From positions 39,187,503 to 39,251,502 of the forward strand of contig CP136065.1 of the NCBI GenBank assembly GCA_032622095.1: a DNA stretch of 64,000 nucleotides, given 5' to 3'. Source of the stretch: Siphonodentalium dalli (Eukaryota; Mollusca; Scaphopoda; Gadilida; Siphonodentaliidae). Every line of letters starts with the position of its first letter. The stretch's first letter is position 1. Positions 35,479 through 46,333 of this stretch are shown here, one piece after another. The notes beneath the pieces were generated by a model. The model searched no databases. It worked only from the letters and a program-made list of their open reading frames with translations, and was not told the origin of the DNA. The translations under genes were made by a program, and so were the position numbers.

Positions 35479-36030
35479 ATGGTGGCTACTAACCTGATAT
35501 TAGGACAACCTCCGGTTTACTGACCTGGTCTAGTGACTATAGTCTCATTCCAAGTGAGTAATTCTGGTCGCTGATTGGTCGATTTGAATTGGAGAATGGT
35601 AATATACATGTATATGGTCCCCGCATTAAAGGATGATATATGTATCATTACGACACAATAATTAAAGGAACGAAAGGCCTTCACAGTGGGTGTATGTGAG
35701 AACTTATAAAAGCATGTAAATCCATCATGACCAAGAACACGGGGAAATATATGGACTATAATAATCCTCCATTAACGATATTTCGCATTTTGAATTAATT
35801 TTTATGTAAACAAAACCTTTACAGTGATTTGTCATGAATATCGCATATCGTGCAGTACAACAGATATTTAGTCTGACCTGTTCCAATGTTTACCGTCACG
35901 TGTTTATGTCATTTGGGTATTTTATTGGACTCCGACGATAATGTACATGTAGCTGTAACAGTAATGTTTACATAACAATGGTCTTGGCGAAATATCGTTA
36001 CTGGACAATTATATATGAACGCTTTCTATA
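35479..36030 (+). repeat. Fragment of dispersed repeat part D
   Basis: About 35,555-35,760 matches 21,880-22,020 ('cattacgacacaataa', 'aaaggccttcacagtgggtgtatgtgag', 'cataaaagc'). The rest is non-coding. Confidence 0.5.
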
Positions 36031-36428
36031 CTAAAGCATCATCGACGAGTAGTTATCCCATAGGAAATGTTCAGATAATAAGTTTACCCATTTCTAAACT
36101 AAAGCATCATCGACAAGTAGTTATCCCATAGGAAATGTTCAGATAATAAGTTTAACCATTTCTAAACTAAAGCATCATGGACAAGTAGTTATCCCATAGG
36201 AAATGTTCAGATAATAAGTTTAACCATTTCTAAACTAAAGCATCATCGACAAGTAGTTATGCCATAGGAAATGGTCAGATAATAAGTTTAACCATTTCTA
36301 AACTAAAGCATCATCGACGAGTAGTTATCTCATAGAAAATGTTCAGATACGTTTAACCTTTTCTAAACTAAAGCATCACCGACGAGTAGTTATCTCATAG
36401 GAAATGTTCAGATAATAAGCTCAACCCT
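36028..36428 (+). repeat. 68-bp minisatellite, about 6 copies
   Basis: The unit starts with CTAAAGCATCATCGACAAGT, followed by 'agttatcccataggaaatgttcagataataagtttaaccatttct'. AAAGCATCAT starts at about 36,033, 36,101, 36,169 and so on. The first four units are nearly identical; the fifth carries a small deletion. Confidence 0.9.
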
Positions 36429-36474
36429 TTACTTTGTTGCATGGATCAGTTCTTGAAGTTCATAATGTTTCTTG

Positions 36475-36545
36475 CATCCATCGGATTAGACCCACAACAC
36501 GGTAATGTTCTGATGTGTGTCGCGAGATCCGGGGACTTTTCATGT
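36475..36545 (-). pseudogene. Stray fragment of the TRIM-like propeller
   Basis: 'ccatcggattagacccacaacacggta...cgcgagatccggggac' repeats the blade sequence found at 25,650-25,710 and 36,776-36,840. It lies just beyond the stop codon of the second gene, separated from it by unrelated sequence. It is the remains of a third paralogue or of an internal duplication. Confidence 0.7.
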
Positions 36546-36571
36546 AATGTACGTGAAGTTCCCTCGATATT

Positions 36572-37921
36572 TTACACCTGGCCCACATATGATGTGATAG
36601 AGTAGTTCGACCCATTTGAAACCACGAAGCACATCCTGGTAGGGTTGACACATATTCCGATGGGATTGGTTACTGATATTACTGAGCGACTACGTTGTCC
36701 GTCACGGCTCAATTCCATCACTTGGTTACTGGTGTAGTTGCAGACGTAAATGTTGTCGCCGAACACACACACGCCAGTCGGACTAGACCCGCCACACGGT
36801 ATTGTGCTGAGATGAGTCGCGAGATCCGGGGACATCACTACCACGTGATGTGCGTTATGATCCGTCACAAAGACGGCGTCGATCTCAGGGGATACTGCCA
36901 CGCCACAAGGATTCTTGAAAGCGTATGTCGACTGACCAATGACGTCACCACTCGTTGTTAGAGCGCGCACGCAATGATCGCCGGGACATGCCACAACTAA
37001 TCTGTCGCCGACGGATCCGATACCTCTACAACCTCCAGATACAGGAAACGATGTTTGATGACTAAGACCTGATGTTTGATACACCGATATCTGACTTTGT
37101 TCCGGGTGTGATAGGTAGATGCGATCACTAAGATGATAGATACCAGACGGTTGAGAGTTGACCGTGAGGGTGACAGTCTTGGTGATTTTACCTGTATGTG
37201 TTACCAACATGAGCGTGTTCGGATTGTATGATGCAATAATTATATCCGATTGTGGACTTTTGTTGAGGAACGCCATTACCGACCAAGTTCCTCCGCAGGA
37301 AAAGTCGAATTCCTTTACTAATTGACTGATAGGCTTCTGACAAATAGCAATATCACACGAATCACTCAAAATCGTCTCTACCGAATCCAAAACTCCTCTA
37401 TTGATGACGGCCTCGTAATCTATCGGCGATAACTGTTCGAAATCTCTAAGCAGACTTTTTGAATTGGATACAGTTTGATGGAGCTTGATTGAGCGCTCGT
37501 TTAGAGATTTAACCCTTTGTGCAGCAGATACTTCTGAAGTAGCCTGTGCGTCGACAGGAACGTCCTCTCCTCCCGGGTTTATTTCCGCCCATTCACATGA
37601 ACGTGATTCCGCCTCTTTTTCTGGTAACAGTTCTACTTGTCTGTCTCTCTTAAGTTCGGACAGAACGTTTACTATCTTATCTACGCTCCGTGATGATAAC
37701 TTATGCTTTGACATTGTATCTCTAACGCGATTGAACATTTTCTTCTCGCAGTCATCGACGATACGTCGAATCTCAGAAAATAAATTCTGAACCTCCGCCA
37801 TCATATCCTTCTCTCTTCCGTCCTGTTTGGTCAGCCAACCGGGAATAGATTCCTGCTTATTGTTTGCTTCCGAGAATAATTGATCAAGATCTGATTCGAA
37901 TTGTTGGACATCCGCTTCCAT
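36572..37921 (-). CDS. Second B-box/NHL-type paralogue; downstream ORF after a B-box frameshift
   Basis: 449 codons, open from an internal ATG equivalent to Met49 of the gene at 26,918. Seen: coiled-coil region about 1-160, then NHL-type propeller blades (about 205-449) with 'NPCGVAVSP..DAVFVTDHNAHHVVV', 'SPTGVCVFGDNIYVCN' and 'NPIGICVNPTRMCFVVSNG'-like strands. The paralogous start (minus-strand ATG at 38,064-38,062) does exist and is followed by the first B-box Cys/His residues, but a one-base deletion near 38,000 shifts the frame and a TAG follows. So either the protein starts at 37,921 and has lost its B-box, or the locus is a young pseudogene, or the base is a sequencing error. The rest of the ORF is undamaged, which favours recent loss, error, or function of the propeller alone. 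Confidence 0.75.
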   Translation of the reverse strand: MEADVQQFESDLDQLFSEANNKQESIPGWLTKQDGREKDMMAEVQNLFSEIRRIVDDCEKKMFNRVRDTMSKHKLSSRSVDKIVNVLSELKRDRQVELLPEKEAESRSCEWAEINPGGEDVPVDAQATSEVSAAQRVKSLNERSIKLHQTVSNSKSLLRDFEQLSPIDYEAVINRGVLDSVETILSDSCDIAICQKPISQLVKEFDFSCGGTWSVMAFLNKSPQSDIIIASYNPNTLMLVTHTGKITKTVTLTVNSQPSGIYHLSDRIYLSHPEQSQISVYQTSGLSHQTSFPVSGGCRGIGSVGDRLVVACPGDHCVRALTTSGDVIGQSTYAFKNPCGVAVSPEIDAVFVTDHNAHHVVVMSPDLATHLSTIPCGGSSPTGVCVFGDNIYVCNYTSNQVMELSRDGQRSRSVISVTNPIGICVNPTRMCFVVSNGSNYSITSYVGQV

Positions 37922-38064
37922 CTTTGATATCGCTTTCGACAGATCTTCTAGTTGACATTTTGGATATGCTACCTCATGGCATGAGGCACAGCAAGGTTAA
38001 CGTGGGTACCACAGAATGAGTCTATAGGTTGTGGGTGCAGCTCACAAAATTCGGCGGCCGACAT
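37922..38064 (-). pseudogene. Frameshifted B-box segment of the second paralogue
   Basis: Starts MSAAEFCELHPQ (compare MSTVDFCSLHSQ in the intact gene) and keeps the FCGTH motif. It then has one base fewer than the intact paralogue before the shared 'gcatatccaaaatgtcaact' stretch, giving a premature TAG. In the other frame the second half still encodes a CC..CH..AYPKC-like ending. Confidence 0.8.
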
Positions 38065-38071
38065 GATTTAT

Positions 38072-38366
38072 CTGAAAATAAAATTGTTCTACCATTTCAC
38101 CCACATGTACATTGTAAGATATACAGAGGATATCCTAAGAACTATCTTGGGATATACGATTTATGAAACGAGTCACATAAATTCGATACACAGCGAGTCA
38201 TAGACGAGTTGTGAATCAAACTTTATCAAACCAGTTTTATGAAATCTCATATCGCAACATAACGAGTTGAAGATCGTTTATATCACATGTACAAAACTAG
38301 AGCTTCGTGCCTTTTAAACAAATCAACATCTTTAAAAGAAGCTGAAAATGCACGCAAAACACATAC
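38072..38366 (-). other. Predicted 5' UTR intron of the second paralogue
   Basis: On the minus strand GCAG/GTATGT (donor, exon end at 38,367) and 'ttttattttcag' (acceptor, exon resumes at 38,071, seven bases before the ATG) frame a 295-bp intron. The intact gene at 26.9 kb has the same kind of acceptor ('ttttatttttcag') just before its ATG, which supports a shared structure of non-coding exon 1 plus one coding exon. Confidence 0.6.
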
Positions 38367-39090
38367 CTGCACGGCATTGGCTGAGACGCTTCACAACCGT
38401 ATCCGTCAGTATTGCGCGCTCTGACTGGCGACGAAAAATATAGTCCACCAATTTGCCTCCTTGTTTTGTGCCTATTTTCGTTAGTGCAACGAAGTTGGAC
38501 AATCAATTAACTCTAATAAACAAAGCAATGTCCGGTATTGGTCTCCTGCGCGGCTTTTCAAAATAGTATTAATCCGCGCGTAATTTTCTTGGCGCGATGC
38601 CAAGTATCCCGCGAAGCACGCGCCTATTCACCAATATACGATATATAGAGGATATCCCAGTTATATTGGGATATAATATTTTATTAAACGAATTTGATAG
38701 ATTGATTCACAACGAGTCGTAGAAGATGAAGATCTTGTATATCACAAGAAGGTAATAGACGTTTAGGCCATTTTAACAAATCAAAATCTTTAAAAGAAGC
38801 TGAAAAATGCATGTAAAATACATAGTGCACGGCGTTGACTGAGAAGCTTCACAACCGTATACGACAGTATGGCGCGCTCTGCCTTACGACGAAACATATA
38901 GTCCCCAAGTTGCTTCTTTGTTGTTGTGCATATTTTCGTTAGTGCAACTAAGTTGGACAATAATTGAAATTTAATGAACAAAGCAATCATATTGCAATGT
39001 CTGCTATAGATGTCAAGGGCGGCTTTTCTAAATAGTATTAATCCGCGTGGTAATTTACTTGGCGTGATGCCTAGTATCCAGGGAAGCACG
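38120..39090 (-). repeat. Tandem duplication of the promoter/exon-1 region of the second paralogue
   Basis: Two diverged copies, about 38,140-38,630 and 38,650-39,085, share 'aacaaatcaa.atctttaaaagaagctgaaaatgca', 'gcttcacaaccgtat', 'gcgcgctctg', 'ttgttgtg..tattttcgttagtgcaac' and 'tccgcg.gtaattt.cttggcg.gatgcc.agtatcc'. In the distal copy the donor equivalent reads GCAC/TATGTA instead of GCAG/GTATGT, so splicing there should be lost. The palindromic GGCGCGATGCC-like words may be promoter sites. Confidence 0.7.
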
Positions 39091-39925
39091 CCTCTTGAAG
39101 ACGATCGAAATTTCCAACACGACGAAATTATATTTCCAACCACTTGTAATTTTTGAACTGTTACTTTAACCTTTCTAACTGTTGGATAGTTCCAACAATA
39201 CCCCTGGCTGGAGTTATATCAACTGCAATTGCTATTTCAGTCTAAACAATTGCACAACCAGAACATGGCTTGATATAAATCATTTGCTCGGAATGAATGA
39301 CATAAACAACAAGACAGTCAATGACTGTGGGGTCGCTCACCAGACTGCAAAGACTGATAAGACTGGGACTCTGGAGACCACAACAGTCAGAACTTTTCAT
39401 AATCACTTTAAAATAAGTAGATCTAAACAGGATATGTGGCCAAATTACCAACTGTACACTACTGATCACCCCCACCCCCCAACATGTCCCCTCCCGACTG
39501 GGCTCCAGACTCCCAAGTCTTAGGTTGGATTTACACAATTGACATCTCAAACTTTCCCAATTGTTGGAAATTTCCAATCTCACAAGCGCCTTTTTATAAA
39601 ACCATTTAGACGTGTTTAAAGGCCAATTATCCATGGACCCAAAACATACTAAATATAAAAAAATAGACCTGTAGGTCCTTGTGAAGGAAGCATATTAAGA
39701 GGGAAACTGTCCTTCGCTTGGCCCCTATTTTTCCAGGTTACCCCATTAAAAAAATCTGTATTGCAGTCAAACAAGAACATTCCATGCTAAATAAGCCAAC
39801 TAGTTCTTGGCTCTTCCAAACATATTTTAAGAATTACTATGTTGTGAAATAGTTGTGTCTCTGGCAATGCACTTATTCGACTTTGTGATGCCATTTTCAC
39901 AAATCTGTCAACAAAGGTAATTTCA
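39091..39925. other. Non-coding with dispersed repeat at 39,300-39,425
   Basis: 39,300-39,425 is an inverted copy of 10,000-10,112. The two long ORFs crossing it (113 and 130 codons, opposite strands) come from the repeat. No gene recognised. Confidence 0.5.
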
Positions 39926-39929
39926 TACC

Positions 39930-40515
39930 AAATATAAGCAAAATAGCCATTTCATTCTTGCATAGAAGACGTATCATGAATTACTATGGAGAGAAAAGGT
40001 AATGTAGCGGGCCTTGCACCTACTTGACCTGGTGACCATGATTAAACAAATCTGAATCACACATCACCAAAGGAGCCTCAATATTAAATGTGAGCTAAAT
40101 AGAGCTGGTGGTTCTTTCAAAGAACACTTTTCAAGTTTGCCAAATATGTTCTGGTGAAGTGGTGGATGTGGGAGAGTTAAATGTCCTGTTGAAAGATTTG
40201 AACAACACATACGATAGATTGATGTTGTAGTTGGGAATTAATGACCTCTAGCGGTTCTCCAGGAAATGTTTATAAAAATGTCAGATATCACTTGCAATTT
40301 TTAATATATTTTGGAGTTATGTCCCTGGCCCTGCCCACATTTGACCCAGTGACTTCATTTGAACAAATCTGAATGTGAGTCACCTAGGCAATATCCACAC
40401 CAAATATGAATCCATACAGTCTTATGGTTCCAGAGGAGAAGTTTAAAGAATTGTTGACGGACGGACGGATGAGGAGTGATGACTATAGCTCCACCGGACA
40501 CTTCGTCTCAGGTGA
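39930..40515 (+). mobile_element. Pearl/HINE-like element (family 2), decayed
   Basis: Core words ('gttatgtccctggccctgcccacatttgacccagtgac', 'gaacaaatctgaatgtgagtcacctaggcaa') are followed by 'gttgacggacggacgga' and the 3' hairpin end CCACCGGACACTTCGTCTCA then GGTGAGC. The 5' end is not clear. Confidence 0.65.
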
Positions 40516-40589
40516 GCCAAAAACTACTGAAATTATAGAATGACCCCCCCCCCCCTTTGGATCCCAGAATGCAACAGAATTCAAACTTG

Positions 40590-40850
40590 TTTAATGGAAG
40601 GGGAAGAACTCTATCTTTAATATATAGAGTTATTCCCCCTGCATTGAAAATAATATTGCTTTTTACTGCAATCTAGATGACAAAACTCTTTGGCAACTCA
40701 ATAAAAACAACATGTCCACAGTTTATTATACTGGATAAGTTGATAATACAATGTTTTGGAGCTTCCTCTTTCAAATGGTATATAAAATGGCATATATTTT
40801 ATATAATGTAATCTGGGGGTTAAAAAATTAAGTAGTTTATTATTTTATAT
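40590..40850 (-). mobile_element. Diverged copy of the GGCCCACTTAATTTTCGA MITE
   Basis: In reverse orientation it carries the same interior as 31,190-31,706 ('aaggggaagaactctatctttaatatatagagttattccccctgc', 'ggagcttcctctttcaaatggtatata'). The termini are worn. Confidence 0.65.
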
Positions 40851-41010
40851 TCATTTTAGTCTAAATAATTAATTTTGAGAAAACAAATTACATCTCATTG
40901 AACAAATCTGCTAATTCCACCCCCTCAACCCATAGGGACATGCCTGCAAGAATAGGACATCTATGATTTATTTGGATGCTTGTCTACATTTGCCTAACAA
41001 TTTTTCCTTA

Positions 41011-41445
41011 ACCTTGAAAGCCAGTGCATTCTCTTAGGTGAGGCTACCTATGGGACACTCACATATATAAGACAATGCACTGGCATCATACTAGTACCTT
41101 GTTATAAAATAATAAATATTGGACAAATATTAAAACTAGGAGCTCCTTTCTCTTGATCAATGGTCTATTATTTTATATTCATTTTATTTTAGTATATGTA
41201 ATTGGTTTTGGAAAATAAATTACATCTCAATGAACAAATCTGATAAATTTTCCCCTCCCCAAACATATGTGGGGACATCCCTGCGAGAATAGGACATGTG
41301 TGATTTATTTGGATGTCTGACTATATTGGCCTAACAATATTTCCTTGATCTTGGACCCCAGTGTATTCTATTATATACAGGAGAACACACTGGTGCAGTG
41401 TCTTTGTTGCTGTACCAGCATAGCTCTGGTAATGAAATGGTTAAT
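41011..41445. repeat. Hairpin MITE relics
   Basis: GCCAGTGCATTCTCTTA (41,020-41,036) pairs with TAAGACAATGCACTGGC (41,068-41,084). A second, weaker pair lies at 41,360-41,400 ('cccagtgtattctatta' / 'gagaacacactgg'). Both resemble the hairpin of the TTAA MITE at 3,236-3,318. Confidence 0.55.
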
Positions 41446-41780
41446 ACTAATACTAAAGGTGTAAACTGTCAAACAGTTAGAGTTGTATTTGAGATTGCTG
41501 TAAACACATAGGATTAAATTTCATTCACACACATCTTTCTCTCTTAGCCAGGATAAAATAAAAGTTAATTACTTTATAATGACTGGACACACAGCTGTGA
41601 GAACTGTGAGAAGTAAGGCTGGCCAGTTCCTGGCGTGCCATAACTACAGTGTAAGGCTTTTAATGGGGTGAACCTTGCAGGGATCTGGTGTGGGGTGGCA
41701 GGGACATGTAGTGGTGGTGGTGGGGGAGGTGGGGTGGGGGCAAGGATTTAAAACAAGAATTTAAATTAATTTTTGTTTGT
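41446..41780. other. No gene; G-rich spot at 41,700-41,745
   Basis: Non-coding. 'gtggtggtggtgggggaggtggggtgggggc' is a simple G-rich run. Confidence 0.4.
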
Positions 41781-41784
41781 TTGA

Positions 41785-42345
41785 AGAGTTATGTCCCTGG
41801 GCCCTGGCTCTGCCCCTATTTGACCCAGTGACCCCATTTGAACAAATCTGAACCCCAGTTATCCAAGGACTCTCCATATCAAATATAAGCTAAATTGGCC
41901 AAATGGTTCAAAAGAAGAAGTCATTCTAAGAATTACTATGGAGGAATAGAGTTATGGCCCTGGTTTCTCAACTAATCAACCTGGTGTCCTCATTTGAACA
42001 AATCTGAATGTGAGTCACCTGGGGAACATCCACACCAAATATGAACCCATTGGGCCTTATAGTTCTGGAAAAGAAGCCGTTCTAAGAATTACTATGAAGG
42101 AATAGAGTTGTGGCCCTGCTTTCTAAACTAATTGACCTGATGACCTCATTTGAACAAATCTGAATATATGAGTCACCTAGGGAACATCCACACCAAATAT
42201 GAACCCATTCCGTCCAATGGAATCAGAGGAGAAGATGTTCAAAGAATTGTTGACGGATTGACGGACGGACGGACGGACGACGGACGAGGAGTGATTGACT
42301 ATAGCTCCACCGGAGACTTCGTCTCAGGTGAGCTAAAAACCATAA
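41785..42345 (+). mobile_element. Pearl/HINE-like element (family 2) with intact 3' end
   Basis: Three to four core units of about 120-125 bp ('ttctaagaattactatggaggaatagagttatggccctg', 'catttgaacaaatctgaa'), an ACGG microsatellite (42,258-42,285), then 'ctatagctccaccggagac ttc gtctcaggtgagctaaaaa', in which CCGGAGAC/GTCTCAGG forms the 3' hairpin. Confidence 0.75.
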
Positions 42346-45315
42346 ACAAGAAATGTTATCTGGGAACAATCTGAGTCCAAAATTAACTGTACAACAGTTC
42401 AAAACTCCAACAATGGCTATAACTCAGAAAATATATGTCGGACCGACCACATATTCGGACTGAACATGACTGTCTTTCTTGTTGTTAAACCACGTAGCAA
42501 GTTTCGAGTCGTTCAATAAACGAATGCTGTGGTTATCAATGCAGAAACCAAACAATCGACATATTCTGATACAAACAAGGCCTTTAACTCATGCTAACTT
42601 TCTCCGACCCCAAACTTGGCCTGTGCTTTCTAGTAATTAAATAACATATATCATGTTTTGAGTCGATCGAAAAACTTATAGTAAAGTTATCATCCTAAAT
42701 CCAAACTATTGAGGGATGGACGAACTAAAAACCCTAAACAACACGACTGTGTTTAGCGGGCTTATACAATTTGATCGGAAGTCTCGTTATGAAATATTTC
42801 ACGTTAATTACTGGTCGGAACACCAGACTTACGTTTGCCTGACATTTCTAATTAATGTTGCACCAAGAATGAATTTCAAACTTTTGAAACTTTAGGCCAC
42901 ATTTTGGAGGTGCATCACCGAATCCTCCATCCCCCAATGTATGGATTGTAAGAGTGTTTGCTACAATTAAAACTATATGGAATAACGTCACCAGATAATG
43001 TCCAGATTTCCATTATTTGTCTGTCGGCTGACTACGAAGAAATGTTACAGATGGCAGATAAGCCGGAATGGCAGATAAGCCGGAATGTAAAATAATAGAA
43101 CGCTTAATTGTCATCGATGTATTTTTGGACAGTTTTCAGGCATATGAATCAAATAAATGTTATTGCACTCAAAGTTGATACTAATCCTCCGACTTCTGAA
43201 ACTTGATTGTTAACGTACCAACCAAAAGCTTTTGAGGGATACGATTAACCAAAATTAGTAAACGTTAGCCCATAATTACATGCCAAGTTAATGATGGTTT
43301 TGTTGCTTATTCGATAATAATCATACCGAATTTCAACAAAACAGCCCAAACATATTTTATCAGGTGCCAAGGGTCCACTGTATGGCGATCAATAATCGAG
43401 GGATATCGTATCAATCAAAACAAAGCACAATGGAATGAAATGGAATTGGCGACGTATTGTGTATTTAAGTGTGTGTTGATGTGTAACTGAATGAAATTAA
43501 CAATTTAGAAATGATTTGGCCGACATATTTCAATAAATTTCAGGGGTGGATAGAAGAAAATAGTTCTGACTTTTATGGTCAAAGTGCTGCTTGGGGTTTG
43601 TTAGAGATGCTTGGTATATAGTGTGACCATCAATTCATTATATGGATGTTGTTTTGCATTGCACGTGCAGATTTATTTTTCGTTCGACATTTTGTTAATC
43701 CAAACAAAGCTTTTCCTTCATTTATTTAATTTAAAATGGCAATGTGATGTTATTGTAATTGTGTAGTTTCTATTGATATCACAATGGTAAGAGTAGTGAG
43801 GGCCTACATATGTTTCCAGGAAACCGTCTGGTACTTGCTTTGTATTGCCGGATACTGGGCGAGTTCTTGCCATGCAAATAATACCAGACGATGCATATAA
43901 ATCTGCACGTGCTATGCATTTTTCTTCGCAAATTATACGATGTTTTGTCTTGGTGCCATTATTGTTTACATGCATGTCCATCTCAAATGTTGTTATTTCG
44001 TTATTGCCGACTAGTTTTTTTCTACATTTCGTTGGTATAAAGTTTGTTTTTGTTGTTTAAAAAAAATCGTAAATGCACCTCATTGAAAGTTGAAGTTCAC
44101 TTGTTGACTGCTTTCTAAAAATAAGTCAATGGCATCTAAAGCGGACAACGCGCACTTTTATATTCGAGATTGTGAATTATCCATTTAATCTATAGACAGA
44201 CATTGTATGCTGGTGTAATGTGCTAGCATTATACACCTTACCAACTGAGCCACCATGGGTTCTAATCTGTCATTTATTCTATATTATTATGTTTTCATTC
44301 ATAACGTGGAAAACTTTGCCTTTATGTCACTCATCATACAAGCTCATACCTTGGTTCTGACTGTATTTTGAATGACAATTGCATGTGAGGGGGCTGATTT
44401 TCAGATCCCTTCAACCTCAACGATTGAGTACTGGCCTTATATCGAGTCACTTGGGGGATCTATTCAATTTACTACGTGTGTCATGTTAAACGAATATTAG
44501 TGTGAAATATGAGAGCGTCCTGGTTTTTAATGTGCCATGTCTTGTAAATTCTTGTTCCCCAATCAAGTCAAAAAGACTGCGCCGCATTACAGATGATATT
44601 GTTGACAATGTGCAAATTGAAAAAAAGAAACTCCTATGTGGGTTGCATAATTATGCTACATATTGTGTACAAACGAGATACGAATATTAATTAAGAATTT
44701 GAATTATCTTCGTGTTGGAATTATCCCAGATGAGTGAAGGGGCAAGGCAAACCTTTTTTTTTATTTTGGTACCCACCACCCCAGGAACGCAAGTTATTTC
44801 CTTTCAGATTTCAAACATCCCCCCCCCCGCCCAACACACGTTTTTTCCAAGGGCAATTTGATAAAAACGGTGAAAATAGTAGGATAAGGCAGACATAGGG
44901 TGTGAAATGTTTTAAATGATTACCCGGATGAAATGACAATCAGATATGTTTAATGAAAAGTAGCAAACATCTCAGTAAATCATAAAACACGTATTAACTA
45001 AACTTGTCAAAAAAGGTTCGGAATCCATACCCATAGGTTACCCGCAGTATATATATGTGACAGAGATGTGATGCACTAATGCGTGCTTTCTCACGTTGTG
45101 ACTAATCCCGGCTAGATTACTAAATTGTCGCCCAATCTCTGTATTAATGAGGAAATTTTCCATCTTCAGTCTGTTCCATTAAGCGTCCCAAAATATTAAT
45201 GATCTCACAATTAATTCACTGTTGCATATCAAAGTTTCTAAATATCTAGATTATGCTGAATTGGGAGCAAAAACCACTAGCTGGAGCACAACATTTCTTT
45301 TTGAATGTCCACACA
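42346..45315. other. Mostly unannotatable; dispersed repeats and one tRNA-like A box
   Basis: 42,420-42,725 holds dispersed repeats also seen at 29,240-29,425. 43,051-43,087 has a tandem 'ggcagataagccggaat' pair. At 44,225-44,260 the minus strand reads GGTGGCTCAGTTGGTAAGG, a tRNA/SINE-like A box without a convincing B box. No protein gene recognised. Confidence 0.4.
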
Positions 45316-45640
45316 CTATTGATCGATGGAATTAGCATGGTTGTATGGTGATAAAATGTTCACTGTTATCAGTAGATGACTTTCATCCGTTAAGATAAAC
45401 AACGCATTTGGCGGATTGAATGTCATTGTCGTTGGTGACCTATTACAGTCACCTCCTGTTTAATCTAATTTTGTTTTTACAAATACTATTAATTGGCATT
45501 TATTCAAGCTATGATTTTCACAACAAATTTAAGGCAATGTGAAGATATTTTTGAGGCCAGTATTCTCAATAGAGAAGAATATGGCCTCTTGACTGGAAAA
45601 GATACCTCAGTTTTAAAGCCAATACTTTAGAACGCTCCAC
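45316..45640 (+). pseudogene. Decayed Pif1-type helicase fragment (Helitron/Helentron-like)
   Basis: Pieces in three frames still read as a superfamily-1 Pif1 helicase: LLIDGISMV (45,316; Walker B), KMFTVISR then a stop, then INNAFGGLNVIVVGDLLQSP (45,353-45,460; the 'FGG..VI..GD..Q.PPV' motif), WHLFKL, and FTTNLRQCEDIFEASILN followed by GLLTGKDTSVL (45,525-45,625; the 'L..N.RQ..D..F...LN' motif). Stops and frameshifts between pieces show it is dead. In animals such sequences mostly come from Helitrons/Helentrons, the presumed drivers of the pearl/HINE elements in this window. A host Pif1 retrocopy is less likely given the motif spacing and context. Confidence 0.75.
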
Positions 45641-46333
45641 AAATGGTAAAATTACTAGTAATCTTATCAGTCCAAATTTCCAAATACATTATTACAAATC
45701 TTAAATGTCATCATTACAAACCATCACAGGCTACAACCCTCTTCAACCAAATGTTAAATGTAAAATACAGTGCCATTACAACTTTCATTATATTGATGGA
45801 ACATCGATATTACCAACAGTACCTATTCCCCAGTTGACTTGACTTGAAACATATTTTATTTGCATAATATACAAAAGGGATTGGGGCACAAGTTTTTACA
45901 ACTTATGAAGCCCCTCTCCCAACACAATATAGCAACACACATGAAATAAAGATGACGATACAAACGTATTTACATGGTGATAAGTTTTGATGTACGTAAT
46001 ATGTATTGCCTTCCAGAGATTATCGGGCTAGATCTAGGTTGGCTACTGGCCGTGGAAATTTGTGTTTAAGGACGATTTGAAGTATTTGGTACGATTGGCG
46101 CGAGTGTTAATATAATTAGCTATTGTTAGTATTTGTATTATGGCGGTAGAAACAATGAAACACTTGTATTCGATTTTTGGTTACTGTTGTGCGCAGGAAG
46201 GCAATACAGATAACTAATCAGAACGAAATGTTCGAATGTGAGGTTTGTCCATATGTGAGGTGACTGCCACGTAACAAATTTTAATTCCGGAAGCAATTTT
46301 AAGTGGATTCGGAAGTAAAACAAATAAGACCAT

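Noticed and set aside
39242..39634. 130-aa and 113-aa ORFs on opposite strands
   Set aside because: Both cross the dispersed repeat shared with 10.0 kb, where the frames differ.
44205..44262. tRNA gene on the minus strand
   Set aside because: There is an A-box-like GGTGGCTCAGTTGG, but no B box and no cloverleaf; at most a SINE head remnant.
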